Source: a virus
Length of the DNA stretch: 64,000 bases
Reading direction: 5' to 3' (one strand)
Virus record (IMG/VR): IMGVR_UViG_3300030102_006934
Location: 90,713 to 154,712 of that record
Below the pieces are notes generated by a model. That model did no database searches, was not told where the DNA came from, and saw nothing but the letters and a program-made list of their open reading frames with translations. A program made the position numbers and the translations under genes. Positions 31,921 to 41,914 of this stretch are shown piece after piece (the stretch's first letter is position 1; every line of letters starts with the position of its first letter).

Positions 31921-32826
31921 CTAACTTATCAATAGCCCACCATATTTTTTATTATACTCCAAAACGGATAACTCTTTGGCTTTAGCTTCCATCATGATAT
32001 CTATGTTGTGTCCATAATTGTTAACTCTACTTCTAACATAGTCGTGATGAGCTCTGAACATTTTTTCATCTCTTGGTTCTGATACATGTACGGCTGGTAC
32101 AATATTTTTAGGCCAAGTAGAGATAGCTATTTCTAAAGCTTCTTGGTGTGTCATACCACCATTGTGACAAGTATGGTGATGGTAATCAAATACTATTGGG
32201 ATTCCAGTGTTCTCATGAATAAACATAAGGTCACGTACTGTGTACGCTGATTGTTTATCATCGTTTTCAATGGTTAAACGAGACTTTGTACCTTCATCTA
32301 GTGACTTGAAGTTATCTACCCATCTTTGTAAGGCTGAAGTTTTATCACCATATACACCACCAACATGTATGTTTATTTTATTGTAGGGTGTTCTAGATAG
32401 ACCCATTAGGTCCATTATCTGTGAGTGTTTATTCAATTCTACTATTGTTTTTTTAACAACATTATCACTGGGGGATGCTAAAACATTAAATGGTCCTGGA
32501 TGAAAACTCAAACGTTGGCCGTACTTGTTAGCCAAATTACCAATACCTGATAATAACACACTTATTTTTTTATAATCTGGTAAATCAACAAATTCATATT
32601 CTGACATCCATGGAAACATATCCGAAGACATACGATAAAAGTTGATACCGTTTTTTTCATTCCATTTAATCACCTCGATTAAGTCTCTAATGTTTTGTAA
32701 AGCTAATTCTGATACATAAGAAATACCTTTCTCATCAAAAGTTTTACGAATCATTCCTCTGTTAGTGGTTATTTTGGGTTTTTGTGACCCCAAAGTCATG
32801 TTAATACAAGCATATCCAATATTCAT
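31921..32826 (-). CDS. uvsE: UV damage endonuclease (UVDE/UvsE family)
   Basis: 301 residues, full length. The TIM-barrel signatures of UVDE are visible: MNIGYACINMTLG at the start, FYRMSSDMFPW, LSFHPGPFNVLASP, INIHVGGVYGDK, LTIENDD and FDYHHHTCH. These supply the His/Glu/Asp metal ligands. It nicks DNA 5' to UV photoproducts. The host-type promoter ends 4 nt before the ATG. It likely protects the phage genome in sunlit habitats. Confidence 0.93.
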   Translation of the reverse strand: MNIGYACINMTLGSQKPKITTNRGMIRKTFDEKGISYVSELALQNIRDLIEVIKWNEKNGINFYRMSSDMFPWMSEYEFVDLPDYKKISVLLSGIGNLANKYGQRLSFHPGPFNVLASPSDNVVKKTIVELNKHSQIMDLMGLSRTPYNKINIHVGGVYGDKTSALQRWVDNFKSLDEGTKSRLTIENDDKQSAYTVRDLMFIHENTGIPIVFDYHHHTCHNGGMTHQEALEIAISTWPKNIVPAVHVSEPRDEKMFRAHHDYVRSRVNNYGHNIDIMMEAKAKELSVLEYNKKYGGLLIS

Positions 32827-32830
32827 ACTA

Positions 32831-32861
32831 CAAATATAATAAATTTTTTACAACTAAACAA
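32831..32861 (-). promoter_or_regulatory. Host-type promoter TTG-N20-TATATTTG
   Basis: Minus strand TTG (32861-32859), 20 nt, TATATTTG (32838-32831), then 4 nt (TAGT) to the ATG of the UV endonuclease gene. Confidence 0.85.
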
Positions 32862-32870
32862 GTGTGTTAG

Positions 32871-32878
32871 ATATTTAT
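32871..32878 (+). promoter_or_regulatory. ATATTTAT late-type promoter motif
   Basis: 14 nt before the TTG start at 32893; divergent from the host-type promoter just to the left. Confidence 0.55.
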
Positions 32879-32892
32879 TTAAAAAAGATATT

Positions 32893-33135
32893 TTGGAAGA
32901 TCCTAGTAAAATTTATTTAATACTTGACTCATTGAAGGAGTCTAGGTATGACTATATAGCTGTTGTTAATCCTAAAAATGGGGAAAAATTAATGAGTTTG
33001 AAGGTTAAGTTAAATAGTGAACGCTTTATGGACCTTTTAGACACTTTTTTCGATTCTGGTTTTAAAGTTGTTAAGATTAGTAAGGAAGAATTTAACTCTT
33101 TAGAAACAGAGGACGTTTTAAGATTTAAAATTTAA
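32893..33135 (+). CDS. Small hypothetical protein
   Basis: 80 residues with a TTG start (MEDPSKIYLILDSLKESRYD), alpha/beta pattern, no recognised family. First gene of a three-gene plus-strand unit (32893-34632). The start is the first possible codon after the late-type motif. Confidence 0.6.
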   Translation: MEDPSKIYLILDSLKESRYDYIAVVNPKNGEKLMSLKVKLNSERFMDLLDTFFDSGFKVVKISKEEFNSLETEDVLRFKI

Positions 33136-33142
33136 TTGAGTG

Positions 33143-33499
33143 ATGAGTAGAATGAATAAAAAAATAAACAAAGAACCTTTACTATCTGAGAAAAAAATAG
33201 ATAAAATTATAAAGAAGTATCTATTAGAGAGGGAAGAAGTAAATGATGACTATAGTGAAGAGTTAGAAGATTTTAGTGAAGATACTAAAGAAGTTTTTAG
33301 TGGTATGATAGAAGGTTTGGGAGAAGTTTTGGTAGATTTAGACTTTATAAAAAATAAAGAAGGTGATGTAAAAATCTATAAAAAATATAATAAACATCTA
33401 TATGCCGATAATCATTTAAATACTTTAATTAACAAATTAGAAGATGTTATCAATGAATTAAGTTTCTTAGTAGAGGGTGAAGATACTGAAGATGTTTAA
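33143..33499 (+). CDS. Acidic hypothetical protein
   Basis: 118 residues from ATG 33143 (an in-frame GTG precedes it at 33140). Acidic and helical (REEVNDDYSEELEDFSEDTK), with an EPLLSEKKIDKIIKKYLLE stretch that is reminiscent of, but not the same as, the packaging tag. Unknown function. Confidence 0.65.
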   Translation: MSRMNKKINKEPLLSEKKIDKIIKKYLLEREEVNDDYSEELEDFSEDTKEVFSGMIEGLGEVLVDLDFIKNKEGDVKIYKKYNKHLYADNHLNTLINKLEDVINELSFLVEGEDTEDV

Positions 33500-33510
33500 C
33501 ATTACTTATA

Positions 33511-34632
33511 TTGAGTAAAATACATAAATTAAATAAAAATAATAACCAAGAACTACTATTGTGGTTAAACTCTTTGTGCGAACCCAACGATAGTGTTTTT
33601 TGTAAACCAAATAAGGGTTTAATATTCTTATCTGAAAACTTACCCAGAAACTACCCACTAAATAATTTTATAAAAGACATAAAAATCATATACAAAGAAC
33701 TTAAACCATATGGTAATAACAATATGGTTATTTTTAGGGGTTTAATAGAGAATATAATAAACCTAGATACACCAATAAACACCATAAAAATAATATCTGA
33801 ATACGTTAAAAGAGCTGACAATAGTGAAGATATAAAATCAAAGTTAAGGAAATTTAAAGAAGGTGATTGGTCACCCACTAGTTTGGATGATTTTATTAAA
33901 AGAACAAAACACCAAACCTACAATGAGTATGAAAATTCTTTTAATGGTGATAATTTTGAATCACATAGAACTAGATTAATTTTAAATTTCAAAAAAGAGG
34001 AAGGAATTAACAACGTAGAGACTATTAAAAAAATATTAAAAGAAGATAAAAATAATACACCTAAAATAGCGAAAGACTTATATAAAAATATTATAGATAA
34101 TTTTGTGGGTGATTTAGTAAAGTCTGACCTTAAATGTGTTAAAAATATTTTAGACACTGAAGGTAACCTTGTGATAGAAAAGGGTGACTTAGTCGAGGTT
34201 AAGAAAATAGATTATGAAGCCGATAGTTATTTGTCAGAATTTTTTAGTGTTTATAAGAGTAGTGTGGATAAATTGCCAAGTTACGCGAAAAAAAGAGGTT
34301 TTAAGGATAATTATAATGATTTAATTGATAGTGTCTATAATTTACTTTTAAAAAACGATGGTGGTATAATAAATTCGGTGAAAGATAGTTTCGTGGGTAT
34401 TATTTACGATGAAAATATCTTTATAAAAAAAGAAAATTTAGAGTTATACTGGAGTAACAAAGGCAGGTCTAGTTGTGAGTCAGACCACAGATTATCTATT
34501 AGGTATAGGGTTGTTAAAAAAGGTAATAAACCAATATATGGTTATGTCTACAAAGAAGGTGAACCATTACAGAAAGTAAAGTTAAATATTCCCAACATAA
34601 ACAAACAAAAAGTTTATTGTAAATGTAATTAA
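33511..34632 (+). CDS. Hypothetical protein (373 aa)
   Basis: TTG start (MSKIHKLNKNNNQELLLWLN). Mixed alpha/beta, Lys/Asn/Asp-rich. The C-terminal ~60 residues hold Cys pairs (SSCESDH; VYCKCN) that could bind metal. No recognised family. Last gene of the 32893 unit. Confidence 0.65.
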   Translation: MSKIHKLNKNNNQELLLWLNSLCEPNDSVFCKPNKGLIFLSENLPRNYPLNNFIKDIKIIYKELKPYGNNNMVIFRGLIENIINLDTPINTIKIISEYVKRADNSEDIKSKLRKFKEGDWSPTSLDDFIKRTKHQTYNEYENSFNGDNFESHRTRLILNFKKEEGINNVETIKKILKEDKNNTPKIAKDLYKNIIDNFVGDLVKSDLKCVKNILDTEGNLVIEKGDLVEVKKIDYEADSYLSEFFSVYKSSVDKLPSYAKKRGFKDNYNDLIDSVYNLLLKNDGGIINSVKDSFVGIIYDENIFIKKENLELYWSNKGRSSCESDHRLSIRYRVVKKGNKPIYGYVYKEGEPLQKVKLNIPNINKQKVYCKCN

Positions 34633-34650
34633 ATTATATGTAATTTATAG

Positions 34651-34658
34651 ATATTTAT
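34651..34658 (+). promoter_or_regulatory. ATATTTAT late-type promoter motif
   Basis: Ends 9 nt before ATG 34668. Confidence 0.6.
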
Positions 34659-34667
34659 TTATAAGTT

Positions 34668-36212
34668 ATGAAAAATATAATAAAAGAAGAGTTATTAGTT
34701 AAAGTCTTATTAGAGGGTAGATTAGAAGACGTTGTTAACAAATATGCCGATAATCAAGATGATGTTGATGACATACTCTATTTTTCAAAAAACGATCCAT
34801 CTGGTAATAATAAATATTTAAAATGGATGGCGAACCAATGGTTAAAACCAGTACCAACTGGTGGAGCCAATAATAAAGGGGATATAGTTTTAGTTGTTAA
34901 ATCTTTCCACGAAAATCTACAAAGAATAAATAATAAAGATATTAATAGTTACAAAACTTTTGGTGAATTAAAAAAAGTAACCGATGAGGCTGAAGAAAAG
35001 AAAAAAGAGGCTGAAGAAAAGAAAGCGGTTAAAAATCAAAAAGTTGTAATTTATAATGACGATGATTGGTTGGTCGTGTCCCCATTATCGTGGGAAGCTT
35101 CTTGTTACTACGGTGCTGGAACAAAGTGGTGTGTGGCCTCAAAACAAACTGACACCCATTGGAAAGGTTACAATAAAAGATCTACCTTTTTTTATGTGAT
35201 AGATAAAAATAAAAATCAAAAAGACCCACTTTATAAAGTCGCTTACAGAATGTTAAAGGATAATAGAAGGGAGTTTTGGGATGCTGAGGATTTAGAGTTT
35301 AGTAAACAAGAAAGGGGTGAGACATGGTTCGAAAGATTACCCAAAAGAATGATAGATAATCTTAATCAATATCACATGGATAATTATCCAACACGTCCCA
35401 CTGATACTGAATGGATCGATGATGATAATCGAGCACAGGCTTTAGAAAATTTACTTGGACACAGTAATATCACTCCAGTCGAAAATGATTTATGGTACAA
35501 ATTAAGAATTTATTTAGATGAAAATGATAATCAGTACTATGCTGTTGGTGATGAAGATGATATAGAAGAATCTATACAAGAATATTACGAAATGATGGAT
35601 GAAAGTGAGATATTTCAAATAATGGATCCAAGTAGTTTAGAAAGTCATATATCAATGGACGATTCAAGAGGTTACGCGGAGGAAGAAGCTACATATATGT
35701 TAGATGGCTTTGATGACCGTGAAATATGTGTAGAAAAGGGTAGAGGTTTAGACTATGATAATCTACAATCTGAAATCGAAGATTTAGATAGTGATATAGA
35801 TAGCCTTGAGTCAGACCAAAGACAATACGCAGAAACCGAAGAAGAGATAGAAGAAATAGATGAACAAATAACTGATTTGGAGATGCAGAGAGATGATAAA
35901 GAAGGTGAATTCGAACAGTTAATTGAAGACTGTAAAACAGACTATGTGGATGATAAAGCAGATGAAATAGAGTATCAAATAGACACTTATGGTCCTGTAG
36001 ATTATTTCATCAATGAACTAGGTCATTTTAAGGGTATAGCTCAAATGATGGGGGTAGGTGGTTTTTCGTTTGATCGGGATGATTGGATTTCTAATGAGAT
36101 TTTAGTATATACAACAGGTGATATGGCTTATACTATTTTTGAGGACGACTTTACCACTGAAGATGATGACGAAGGTGGCGAACATTACCTAGGTAAAATA
36201 AGTTACCAATAA
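34668..36212 (+). CDS. Tagged protein with YGAGTKWC motif and coiled coil
   Basis: 514 residues. Begins MKNIIKEELLVKVLLEG, a tag-like basic helix with I-K-E. Around residues 140-190 is WEASCYYGAGTKWCVASK...HW, a motif of an uncharacterised phage family in which Trp-Cys and His could be functional. Residues ~365-425 form an acidic coiled coil (EIEDLDSDIDSLESDQRQYA). The C-terminus is acidic. Inferred virion protein because of the tag and late-type promoter; activity unknown. Confidence 0.65.
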   Translation: MKNIIKEELLVKVLLEGRLEDVVNKYADNQDDVDDILYFSKNDPSGNNKYLKWMANQWLKPVPTGGANNKGDIVLVVKSFHENLQRINNKDINSYKTFGELKKVTDEAEEKKKEAEEKKAVKNQKVVIYNDDDWLVVSPLSWEASCYYGAGTKWCVASKQTDTHWKGYNKRSTFFYVIDKNKNQKDPLYKVAYRMLKDNRREFWDAEDLEFSKQERGETWFERLPKRMIDNLNQYHMDNYPTRPTDTEWIDDDNRAQALENLLGHSNITPVENDLWYKLRIYLDENDNQYYAVGDEDDIEESIQEYYEMMDESEIFQIMDPSSLESHISMDDSRGYAEEEATYMLDGFDDREICVEKGRGLDYDNLQSEIEDLDSDIDSLESDQRQYAETEEEIEEIDEQITDLEMQRDDKEGEFEQLIEDCKTDYVDDKADEIEYQIDTYGPVDYFINELGHFKGIAQMMGVGGFSFDRDDWISNEILVYTTGDMAYTIFEDDFTTEDDDEGGEHYLGKISYQ

Positions 36213-36229
36213 TCTTTCTGATTGATTAG

Positions 36230-36237
36230 ATATTTAT
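36230..36237 (+). promoter_or_regulatory. ATATTTAT late-type promoter motif
   Basis: 16 nt before ATG 36254, heading the second fibre cluster. Confidence 0.6.
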
Positions 36238-36253
36238 AAATAAAAAAAAGAAA

Positions 36254-39200
36254 ATGCCAATAAATTGCCCATTAGTATTAAGAACAATTAAAGGTAGTAA
36301 ATTAACTTTTAACGAATTAGACGGAAATTTTTTAAATCTTAGAAGTTGTTTATACCAATTAGAAAGTCAAATAACAACACAAGATAATTTTGTAACAGGA
36401 GGTACTTATAATTCAACCACAGCATCCTTAGATTTTGATGGTACCGTTGGATTTACACCTTTCTCTGTGGATGTATCTTCATTAGATTCAGATAATAATG
36501 TTTTTGTTAATAGTGGAAACGCAAACGTTGCCACACAACAATTAACATTCACAAATACCACGGGAGGTACATTTAATGTTACCAATGCTGCAGCACTTTA
36601 CAGTGATAACGATATTAATGTAACTGGTGGGACATATAACCCAACCAATGGTTGTGTCACATTTAGTACAAATAGTGGGTCAACTTTTGATATTTGTGGT
36701 TTTGTAACTGGGTTAACCGATACATTTATTACAGGTGCTACTTTAGTGGGAACTGTATTAGAATTAGAAAGAAATAATGGTTTGTCAGATGTTACCGTAG
36801 ATTTATCACCGTTAAGTGGGATAAGTGAAAATAACTTTGTAACTGGAGGTACATTTAATTCTGGTTCTGGAACACTATCATTATTTAATAATAATGGTGA
36901 TACTTTTAATGTCACTGGTTTTACTTCTGGTGGGGGTTCGGGTGGTGTTATAACTACTAAAAATATTTTACATGGTTTAATCACAAATTTTGCGAGTGGT
37001 TCTAACCCCGAATTTGTAGATTGGTCAGGTACTTTGAGTCCGAGTGGGACTCATAATTCGTCATTACCCATTCCGTTTGATTTAACAATAAAGCGGATAA
37101 TGTTAAAATATTTAGATACTACATCAGCAAGTGTGGACGCCACTTTTAATTATGAAGTAAGTATTGGGAGGTTGTCTTCTAATACGGATTCATCTGAAGA
37201 TGTTAATTATGTAGATTATGTGGGAGGTTCAAATGTTGTAACCTTAACAAATGCAAATATAAATGGGACACATTTTTATAGTGATACAGGTGGTTTAAGT
37301 ATTGATGTAAGTGCAGGAGATGTACTTGTGGTTAAAGGTGATAAGACTGCTGGTAATAATACAGGGGGATCTAACGAAGAGGTAATGGTTTCCATCGAAT
37401 ATGAAAAAACATATACAGGTACTGGTGGTGGAGCAGATACTTTCGTTACAGGAGCAACCCTAAATGGTACAGATCTAGAGATAGATAGAAATCATGGAGA
37501 ACCACAAATTATAGTAGATTTATCACCGTTAAGTGCAAGTACAGTATATTGGGTTAAAGAAAATGATGGTTTGATAAGTGACTTTGCTAATGAAGGTGCT
37601 TTCTTGAGTTCATCTCCAGGTTCTGTAATAATGGGTGGTACACTTAATAGTAACTTCATAGATGACAGTAATAACTCAGTGATTCTTGGTTCTGTGGGTT
37701 CTAATGAAATAATTTCTGGTTCTTCTTCTACTATTATGTCTTCATTTGGTTCAGAAATAATAAACGAATCATACGCAGTAATAGTTGGTGGTACTATGAA
37801 TAGTGTGAGTCGTACTAACCCTGGTGCGAATTCTACTTCCGAAGTTATCTTAGGTTCTAGTAATAGTGAAATAATAAACACTAATGGTGCTGCTATTATT
37901 GGTTTGGGTGGGGGGTTAATAGATGAGTCTTTTACGTCTAGTCTAATCGGTGGTTTTCAAAATGTCATAGATTCATCTAGTAGTTCGGTTATAGTTGGTG
38001 GTGTTATGAATAAACTAGATGGTATTAGTAGGTCAGTAATTTTAGGTGGTAATAATATTACTGGTACTACTAACGATACGGTTTATGTCCCTAATTTAAA
38101 CATTGGAACTATTGGTAGTGGTACTCCATTGATAAATTTAGGATTAGATACTAATGGATTTGTTGTTACTGGAACTACGGGTAGTAGTAGTGGTGGAACA
38201 GATACTTTCGTTACAGGAGCCACCCTAAATGGTACGGATTTAGAGATAGATAGGAACAACGGACAATCTCAAATCACAGTAGACTTAAGTTCATTAGCTT
38301 CAGATAATAACGTTTTTGTTAATAGTGGAAACGCAGATTTTGCCACCCAACAATTAACATTCACAAACACTACAGGAGGTACTTTTAACGTTACTAACGC
38401 AGCAGCACTTTACAGTGATAACGATATTAATGTAACAGGTGGTACTTATGATTTAACTACTGGGTGTGTTACATTTGGTACAAACAGTGGAACCACTTTT
38501 GATGTCTGTGGTTTCATAAGTGGTTTTACAGATACATTTACTACAGGTGGTACTTACGATAACACTACTGGTGAAATCACCTTTACTAAATCAGATAGTT
38601 CTACTTATGAGGTTGATTTGGGGGTTGTGTCTAATGTTACAGGATTTACATATTTAAATAATAATTTTACAATAAGTCAAAATAGTGGTTTACCAGATTT
38701 AGTATCAAACATTAGTGTTATGACAGGTTTAACTGTTAATGGTCAAACAACTATGTCAGGGGATAATCAAAATTTATTAAGTATAATAGGTTCTGGAGGT
38801 ACGGAACCATTGTTAACAGTAGAAGGGTCCAATGGGGAACTATTTAGTATAAGTGATAATTTAACGGGTTCTTTATTTTCAGTTAGTGATATATCTGGAT
38901 TACCGATATTAGAGGTTTACGATGATGACACTGTCCATATAGGTAACTATCAAGCACCTTGTCTCAACACCACAGTAAAAACTAGTTATAGTAGTGGACC
39001 CGCAGTAAAAACTATTTATTCCGTTCCTATAAGTGCTTACACTGGAGCTTTCTTTGATTACACAGTTTCTCACCCATTGGGTGTTAGAGCTGGTACTATA
39101 ATGTCTATTTGGAGTGGTTCTACTGTTGAGTATAGGGAAAACGTTACAAACGATATAGGTTCCACAACACCATTAACACTTAGTGTCACCTCTGATGGTT

Positions 39201-39277
39201 CAGAAGCTTCATTAATAGGAACATTAACTGGTACTACTGCAGGTTGGGTGGTTAAGACAATTGTAAGAAGTATATAA
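36254..39277 (+). CDS. Tail fibre protein with shared fibre repeats and beta-roll
   Basis: 1007 residues. N-terminus with GSKLTFNELDGNFLNLR, typical of phage fibre attachment segments. Repeats of the TFVTGATLNGTDLEIDRN type match those in the fibres at 10993 and 12668, including nearly identical stretches (VTGGTYNPTNGCVTFSTNSG). Residues ~450-620 hold SVI-x-GG/GS repeats (SSSVIVGGVMNKLDG), similar in layout to the SHAEG beta-roll. C-terminal beta domain. It is followed after 2 nt by two LamG proteins, likely parts of the same fibre complex. Confidence 0.85.
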   Translation: MPINCPLVLRTIKGSKLTFNELDGNFLNLRSCLYQLESQITTQDNFVTGGTYNSTTASLDFDGTVGFTPFSVDVSSLDSDNNVFVNSGNANVATQQLTFTNTTGGTFNVTNAAALYSDNDINVTGGTYNPTNGCVTFSTNSGSTFDICGFVTGLTDTFITGATLVGTVLELERNNGLSDVTVDLSPLSGISENNFVTGGTFNSGSGTLSLFNNNGDTFNVTGFTSGGGSGGVITTKNILHGLITNFASGSNPEFVDWSGTLSPSGTHNSSLPIPFDLTIKRIMLKYLDTTSASVDATFNYEVSIGRLSSNTDSSEDVNYVDYVGGSNVVTLTNANINGTHFYSDTGGLSIDVSAGDVLVVKGDKTAGNNTGGSNEEVMVSIEYEKTYTGTGGGADTFVTGATLNGTDLEIDRNHGEPQIIVDLSPLSASTVYWVKENDGLISDFANEGAFLSSSPGSVIMGGTLNSNFIDDSNNSVILGSVGSNEIISGSSSTIMSSFGSEIINESYAVIVGGTMNSVSRTNPGANSTSEVILGSSNSEIINTNGAAIIGLGGGLIDESFTSSLIGGFQNVIDSSSSSVIVGGVMNKLDGISRSVILGGNNITGTTNDTVYVPNLNIGTIGSGTPLINLGLDTNGFVVTGTTGSSSGGTDTFVTGATLNGTDLEIDRNNGQSQITVDLSSLASDNNVFVNSGNADFATQQLTFTNTTGGTFNVTNAAALYSDNDINVTGGTYDLTTGCVTFGTNSGTTFDVCGFISGFTDTFTTGGTYDNTTGEITFTKSDSSTYEVDLGVVSNVTGFTYLNNNFTISQNSGLPDLVSNISVMTGLTVNGQTTMSGDNQNLLSIIGSGGTEPLLTVEGSNGELFSISDNLTGSLFSVSDISGLPILEVYDDDTVHIGNYQAPCLNTTVKTSYSSGPAVKTIYSVPISAYTGAFFDYTVSHPLGVRAGTIMSIWSGSTVEYRENVTNDIGSTTPLTLSVTSDGSEASLIGTLTGTTAGWVVKTIVRSI

Positions 39278-39279
39278 TT

Positions 39280-40365
39280 ATGGCTATTATAGTAGAAGGT
39301 AAAAACGTACAAATATCACCTAAAGTTATAACAGATGGTTTAGTTTTTTATGTGGACCCATTTAACTTTAAATCTAGAGATAGAGATTTAGGTTTAACTG
39401 GTGGTACTATTTTTGACTTAACAAGTTCTTACCCCATGACTGGTACATTTGAGAATGAACCTACAATATCTAGTGATTTTAAATATATAACTTTCGATGG
39501 CACTGATGATTTTATTCTATTTACTTCTAATTCTCTCGAATACCTTCAGTTACAACAACCATTTTATAGATACAAACCAAAAACATATACTATGTCAGCT
39601 TGGATTAAATCGGGTACAACAGGTCCTGGTGGTGTTATGTTTTGGGGTGGTGGTAATGATTATTTCCTAAAAACACCAGCATTAACCGCTAGTACGACAT
39701 ATACACCAGGAACTTACACGGGTGTTGTTGGTGAGAATTGGAGTGGAAAAACGGTTACACAGTCTAATAGAGATCTCCCCTCGTTTGAGGTTACGATAGA
39801 TGGTAGTGGCTCAATAAGTAAAGTTGTTGCTGAAAGTATTAGAAGTATAGATGGTGGTGGTACGCCAGATAACCTAGGGGTTATTGTTAAATTATCTGGT
39901 GACACTATAGGTGGCACTACACCAGCAGATGACGCATACTTACTTTATAGGTCAGGTACATCTAGTCGTATGAGATGGGGGTTTTCTATAGGGGTTAATT
40001 ATGCTATGACGATAACAGACTCAATTAATAGAGTTACTTTTACTACAAATAGAGTGAGTAATGAACCGAATGAATGGAATTTAATTACTATTACAGATAC
40101 GGGAATATTAGAACCAAATAATTTAAAATGTTATGTTAATGGGGAATTGGTTAATCAAGCTGCCTCTACATTCTTAAATGGTTCACAAATGAGACCTGGA
40201 ACTATTAATTCAGGACAACTACATATTGGTAAGGGTGCTGCTTCTCTTTTTAGTAGTTTCTTGAAGGGTAGTTTAGGTGCTTGTATGGTATATGATAGAG
40301 CTTTAACTGGTGAAGAAATATTGAGGAATTATAATACAATAAAAAGTAGATTCGATTTATCATGA
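39280..40365 (+). CDS. LamG/concanavalin-like tail protein
   Basis: 361 residues. After VITDGLVFYVDPFN, the sequence shows the laminin-G-like/concanavalin fold pattern: FDGTDDFILF, YTMSAWIKSG, WNLITITDTG, LKCYVNGELV and GSLGACMVYDRALTGEEILRN. Such domains bind carbohydrate, so this may be a receptor-binding or fibre-decorating protein. It overlaps the next gene by 4 nt. Confidence 0.85.
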   Translation: MAIIVEGKNVQISPKVITDGLVFYVDPFNFKSRDRDLGLTGGTIFDLTSSYPMTGTFENEPTISSDFKYITFDGTDDFILFTSNSLEYLQLQQPFYRYKPKTYTMSAWIKSGTTGPGGVMFWGGGNDYFLKTPALTASTTYTPGTYTGVVGENWSGKTVTQSNRDLPSFEVTIDGSGSISKVVAESIRSIDGGGTPDNLGVIVKLSGDTIGGTTPADDAYLLYRSGTSSRMRWGFSIGVNYAMTITDSINRVTFTTNRVSNEPNEWNLITITDTGILEPNNLKCYVNGELVNQAASTFLNGSQMRPGTINSGQLHIGKGAASLFSSFLKGSLGACMVYDRALTGEEILRNYNTIKSRFDLS

Positions 40366-41162
40366 GTGTTTCAATTTCAAACAAATTAGTGACTAGGGGG
40401 CTGGAATTATACTTAGATTCGGCAAACCCTAAATCTTTCGTCCCTGGTAACACGTCTTTCGGTGGTCTACCTTTGTGGAATAGTATAGGTACCACAAATC
40501 AAGTTAACTTAGAAGGTGGTAATAGTTTTAATAATGATTTTGCTGGAGTAATAAATTTTGATGGGGTAGATGGTACCACTAGCCGGAGTAGATTTTTCTA
40601 CCCCTCAATAAGAAATGGTGATGAGGTGGGTGAGACCGTTATCAAAGACTTTGAGTTAACTTTTGAAATGGTTTTTAGATTACTAGAGACTGTACCTAGT
40701 GGTACCCCAACTAATCTTTTTAGGACCACAGCCTCATCGAGTGGTGTACAAATGCTACCATTATATAGAACAACAGCACCAGCTGATAATAATTTTATTT
40801 CATCTGCTGGATATAAGAATGTTGGTGGGACTAAACAAACCCTATTTTCAATAAATGAATATGAAATAAATAAGTGGTACCATGTGACTATGTCTATGAG
40901 GAAGACATCTCCCACAACGGGTGAGTGGTTACTATTAATAAATGGTAATGTAATAGAACATAGTACTTTGAATGATATCGATTTTTGGGGTAATTATAGT
41001 GAACTTAACATAAATGAATTAGGTAATCAAATAGAATCTATGCCTAACACAAACTATTTTTCCCATGATAAAGCAATTATTAGAGTTTACAGGAAAGGAT
41101 TGACATTAGATGAGTGTTTACAAAATTATAGGGTACTTAAAAAAAGATTTAAATTAAATTAA
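40362..41162 (+). CDS. LamG/concanavalin-like tail protein
   Basis: 266 residues, paralogous to the upstream protein: LVTRGLELYLDSANPKSF at the start, FELTFEMVFRLL, WYHVTMSMRK, WLLLINGNVI and the final YRKGLTLDECLQNYRVLKKRF. One LamG domain. Expected to sit in the fibre or baseplate and bind surface glycans. Confidence 0.83.
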   Translation: MSVSISNKLVTRGLELYLDSANPKSFVPGNTSFGGLPLWNSIGTTNQVNLEGGNSFNNDFAGVINFDGVDGTTSRSRFFYPSIRNGDEVGETVIKDFELTFEMVFRLLETVPSGTPTNLFRTTASSSGVQMLPLYRTTAPADNNFISSAGYKNVGGTKQTLFSINEYEINKWYHVTMSMRKTSPTTGEWLLLINGNVIEHSTLNDIDFWGNYSELNINELGNQIESMPNTNYFSHDKAIIRVYRKGLTLDECLQNYRVLKKRFKLN

Positions 41163-41164
41163 TT

Positions 41165-41431
41165 ATGTTGGATGCTGTTACTAAAAATTCAGTTGATTTT
41201 ACTAAAAGAAATTTTATGATTTTAGATGTGTCGGAAATTGGTTCTCTAAATTTTGGTGATATAATGGAGACCTCACCAGAAAGTCTTAGAAAATCTGTTA
41301 ATGAAACAAAAACATTTGTTAAATGGAAAGGTGAAAAAATACCGAACTCAGTGAATAACTTAAAAACAAAAGTTGGTCCTTATTCTTATGATGATATGAT
41401 TAAAATATTGTCTACTCCCGAGTGGTCTTAA
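41165..41431 (+). CDS. Small hypothetical protein of the fibre operon
   Basis: 88 residues, 2 nt after the second LamG gene. Helical/beta mix (NSVDFTKRNFMILDVSEIGS), C-terminal Trp. It may be a fibre chaperone or small baseplate piece given its position, but nothing in the sequence proves that. Its end overlaps a minus-strand gene by 20 nt. Confidence 0.65.
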   Translation: MLDAVTKNSVDFTKRNFMILDVSEIGSLNFGDIMETSPESLRKSVNETKTFVKWKGEKIPNSVNNLKTKVGPYSYDDMIKILSTPEWS

Positions 41432-41573
41432 CCTCTAATACCCTTAAATAAAGTTCCATATTTATAAAGGAGTTTTCTCTACTCCAATAATCAATAATAT
41501 CTATCATATTAACCCTAGTATAAGGTCTGTCGTTTCTTTTTGGTGGGATAGAAGTTGATTTTATTTTTACCAT
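41412..41573 (-). CDS. Small basic hypothetical protein (53 aa)
   Basis: Read from ATG 41573 to TAG 41414-41412: MVKIKSTSIPPKRNDRPYTR then a helical segment (VNMIDIIDYWSRENSFINM). TATATTTG (minus strand, 41602-41595) lies upstream but with a poor -33 box. Converges with the fibre operon. Coding supported mainly by the promoter-like box and composition. Confidence 0.5.
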   Translation of the reverse strand: MVKIKSTSIPPKRNDRPYTRVNMIDIIDYWSRENSFINMELYLRVLEVKTTRE

Positions 41574-41631
41574 GTTTTAAAATTTACTATTTAACACAAA
41601 TATAGTAAATTTATTTAAAATAAAGAAAAAT

Positions 41632-41844
41632 ATGGCAAAAAAAGATAAAGAAAGGGTTATACACCCTAATCATTATAATAGAGGTATAGAAATGTGGGAT
41701 TATGCTCATTCACACAAACTAGACTTTTTCGAAGGTAACATTGTGAAATATGTTACTAGGTGGAAAGATAAAAATGGTTTAGAAGATTTAAAAAAAGCCA
41801 AACAATATTTAGACAAACTCATATCCTTAGAGAGTGGAGAATAA
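41632..41844 (+). CDS. DUF3310 protein
   Basis: 70 residues. VIHPNHYNRGIEMWDYAHSH...FFEGNIVKYVTRWKDKNGLE..KKAKQYLDKLI is the DUF3310 signature found in many phages, often near nucleotide-metabolism genes; biochemical role not established. Complete domain. Confidence 0.9.
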   Translation: MAKKDKERVIHPNHYNRGIEMWDYAHSHKLDFFEGNIVKYVTRWKDKNGLEDLKKAKQYLDKLISLESGE

Positions 41845-41873
41845 CATATAACCAATTGTTATTAAATGACGAC

Positions 41874-41881
41874 ATATTTAT
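41874..41881 (+). promoter_or_regulatory. ATATTTAT late-type promoter motif
   Basis: 33 nt before ATG 41915; the distance is longer than usual. Confidence 0.4.
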
Positions 41882-41914
41882 AGTAGAGTTTGATGACTAA
41901 AAATTGATAATTAA

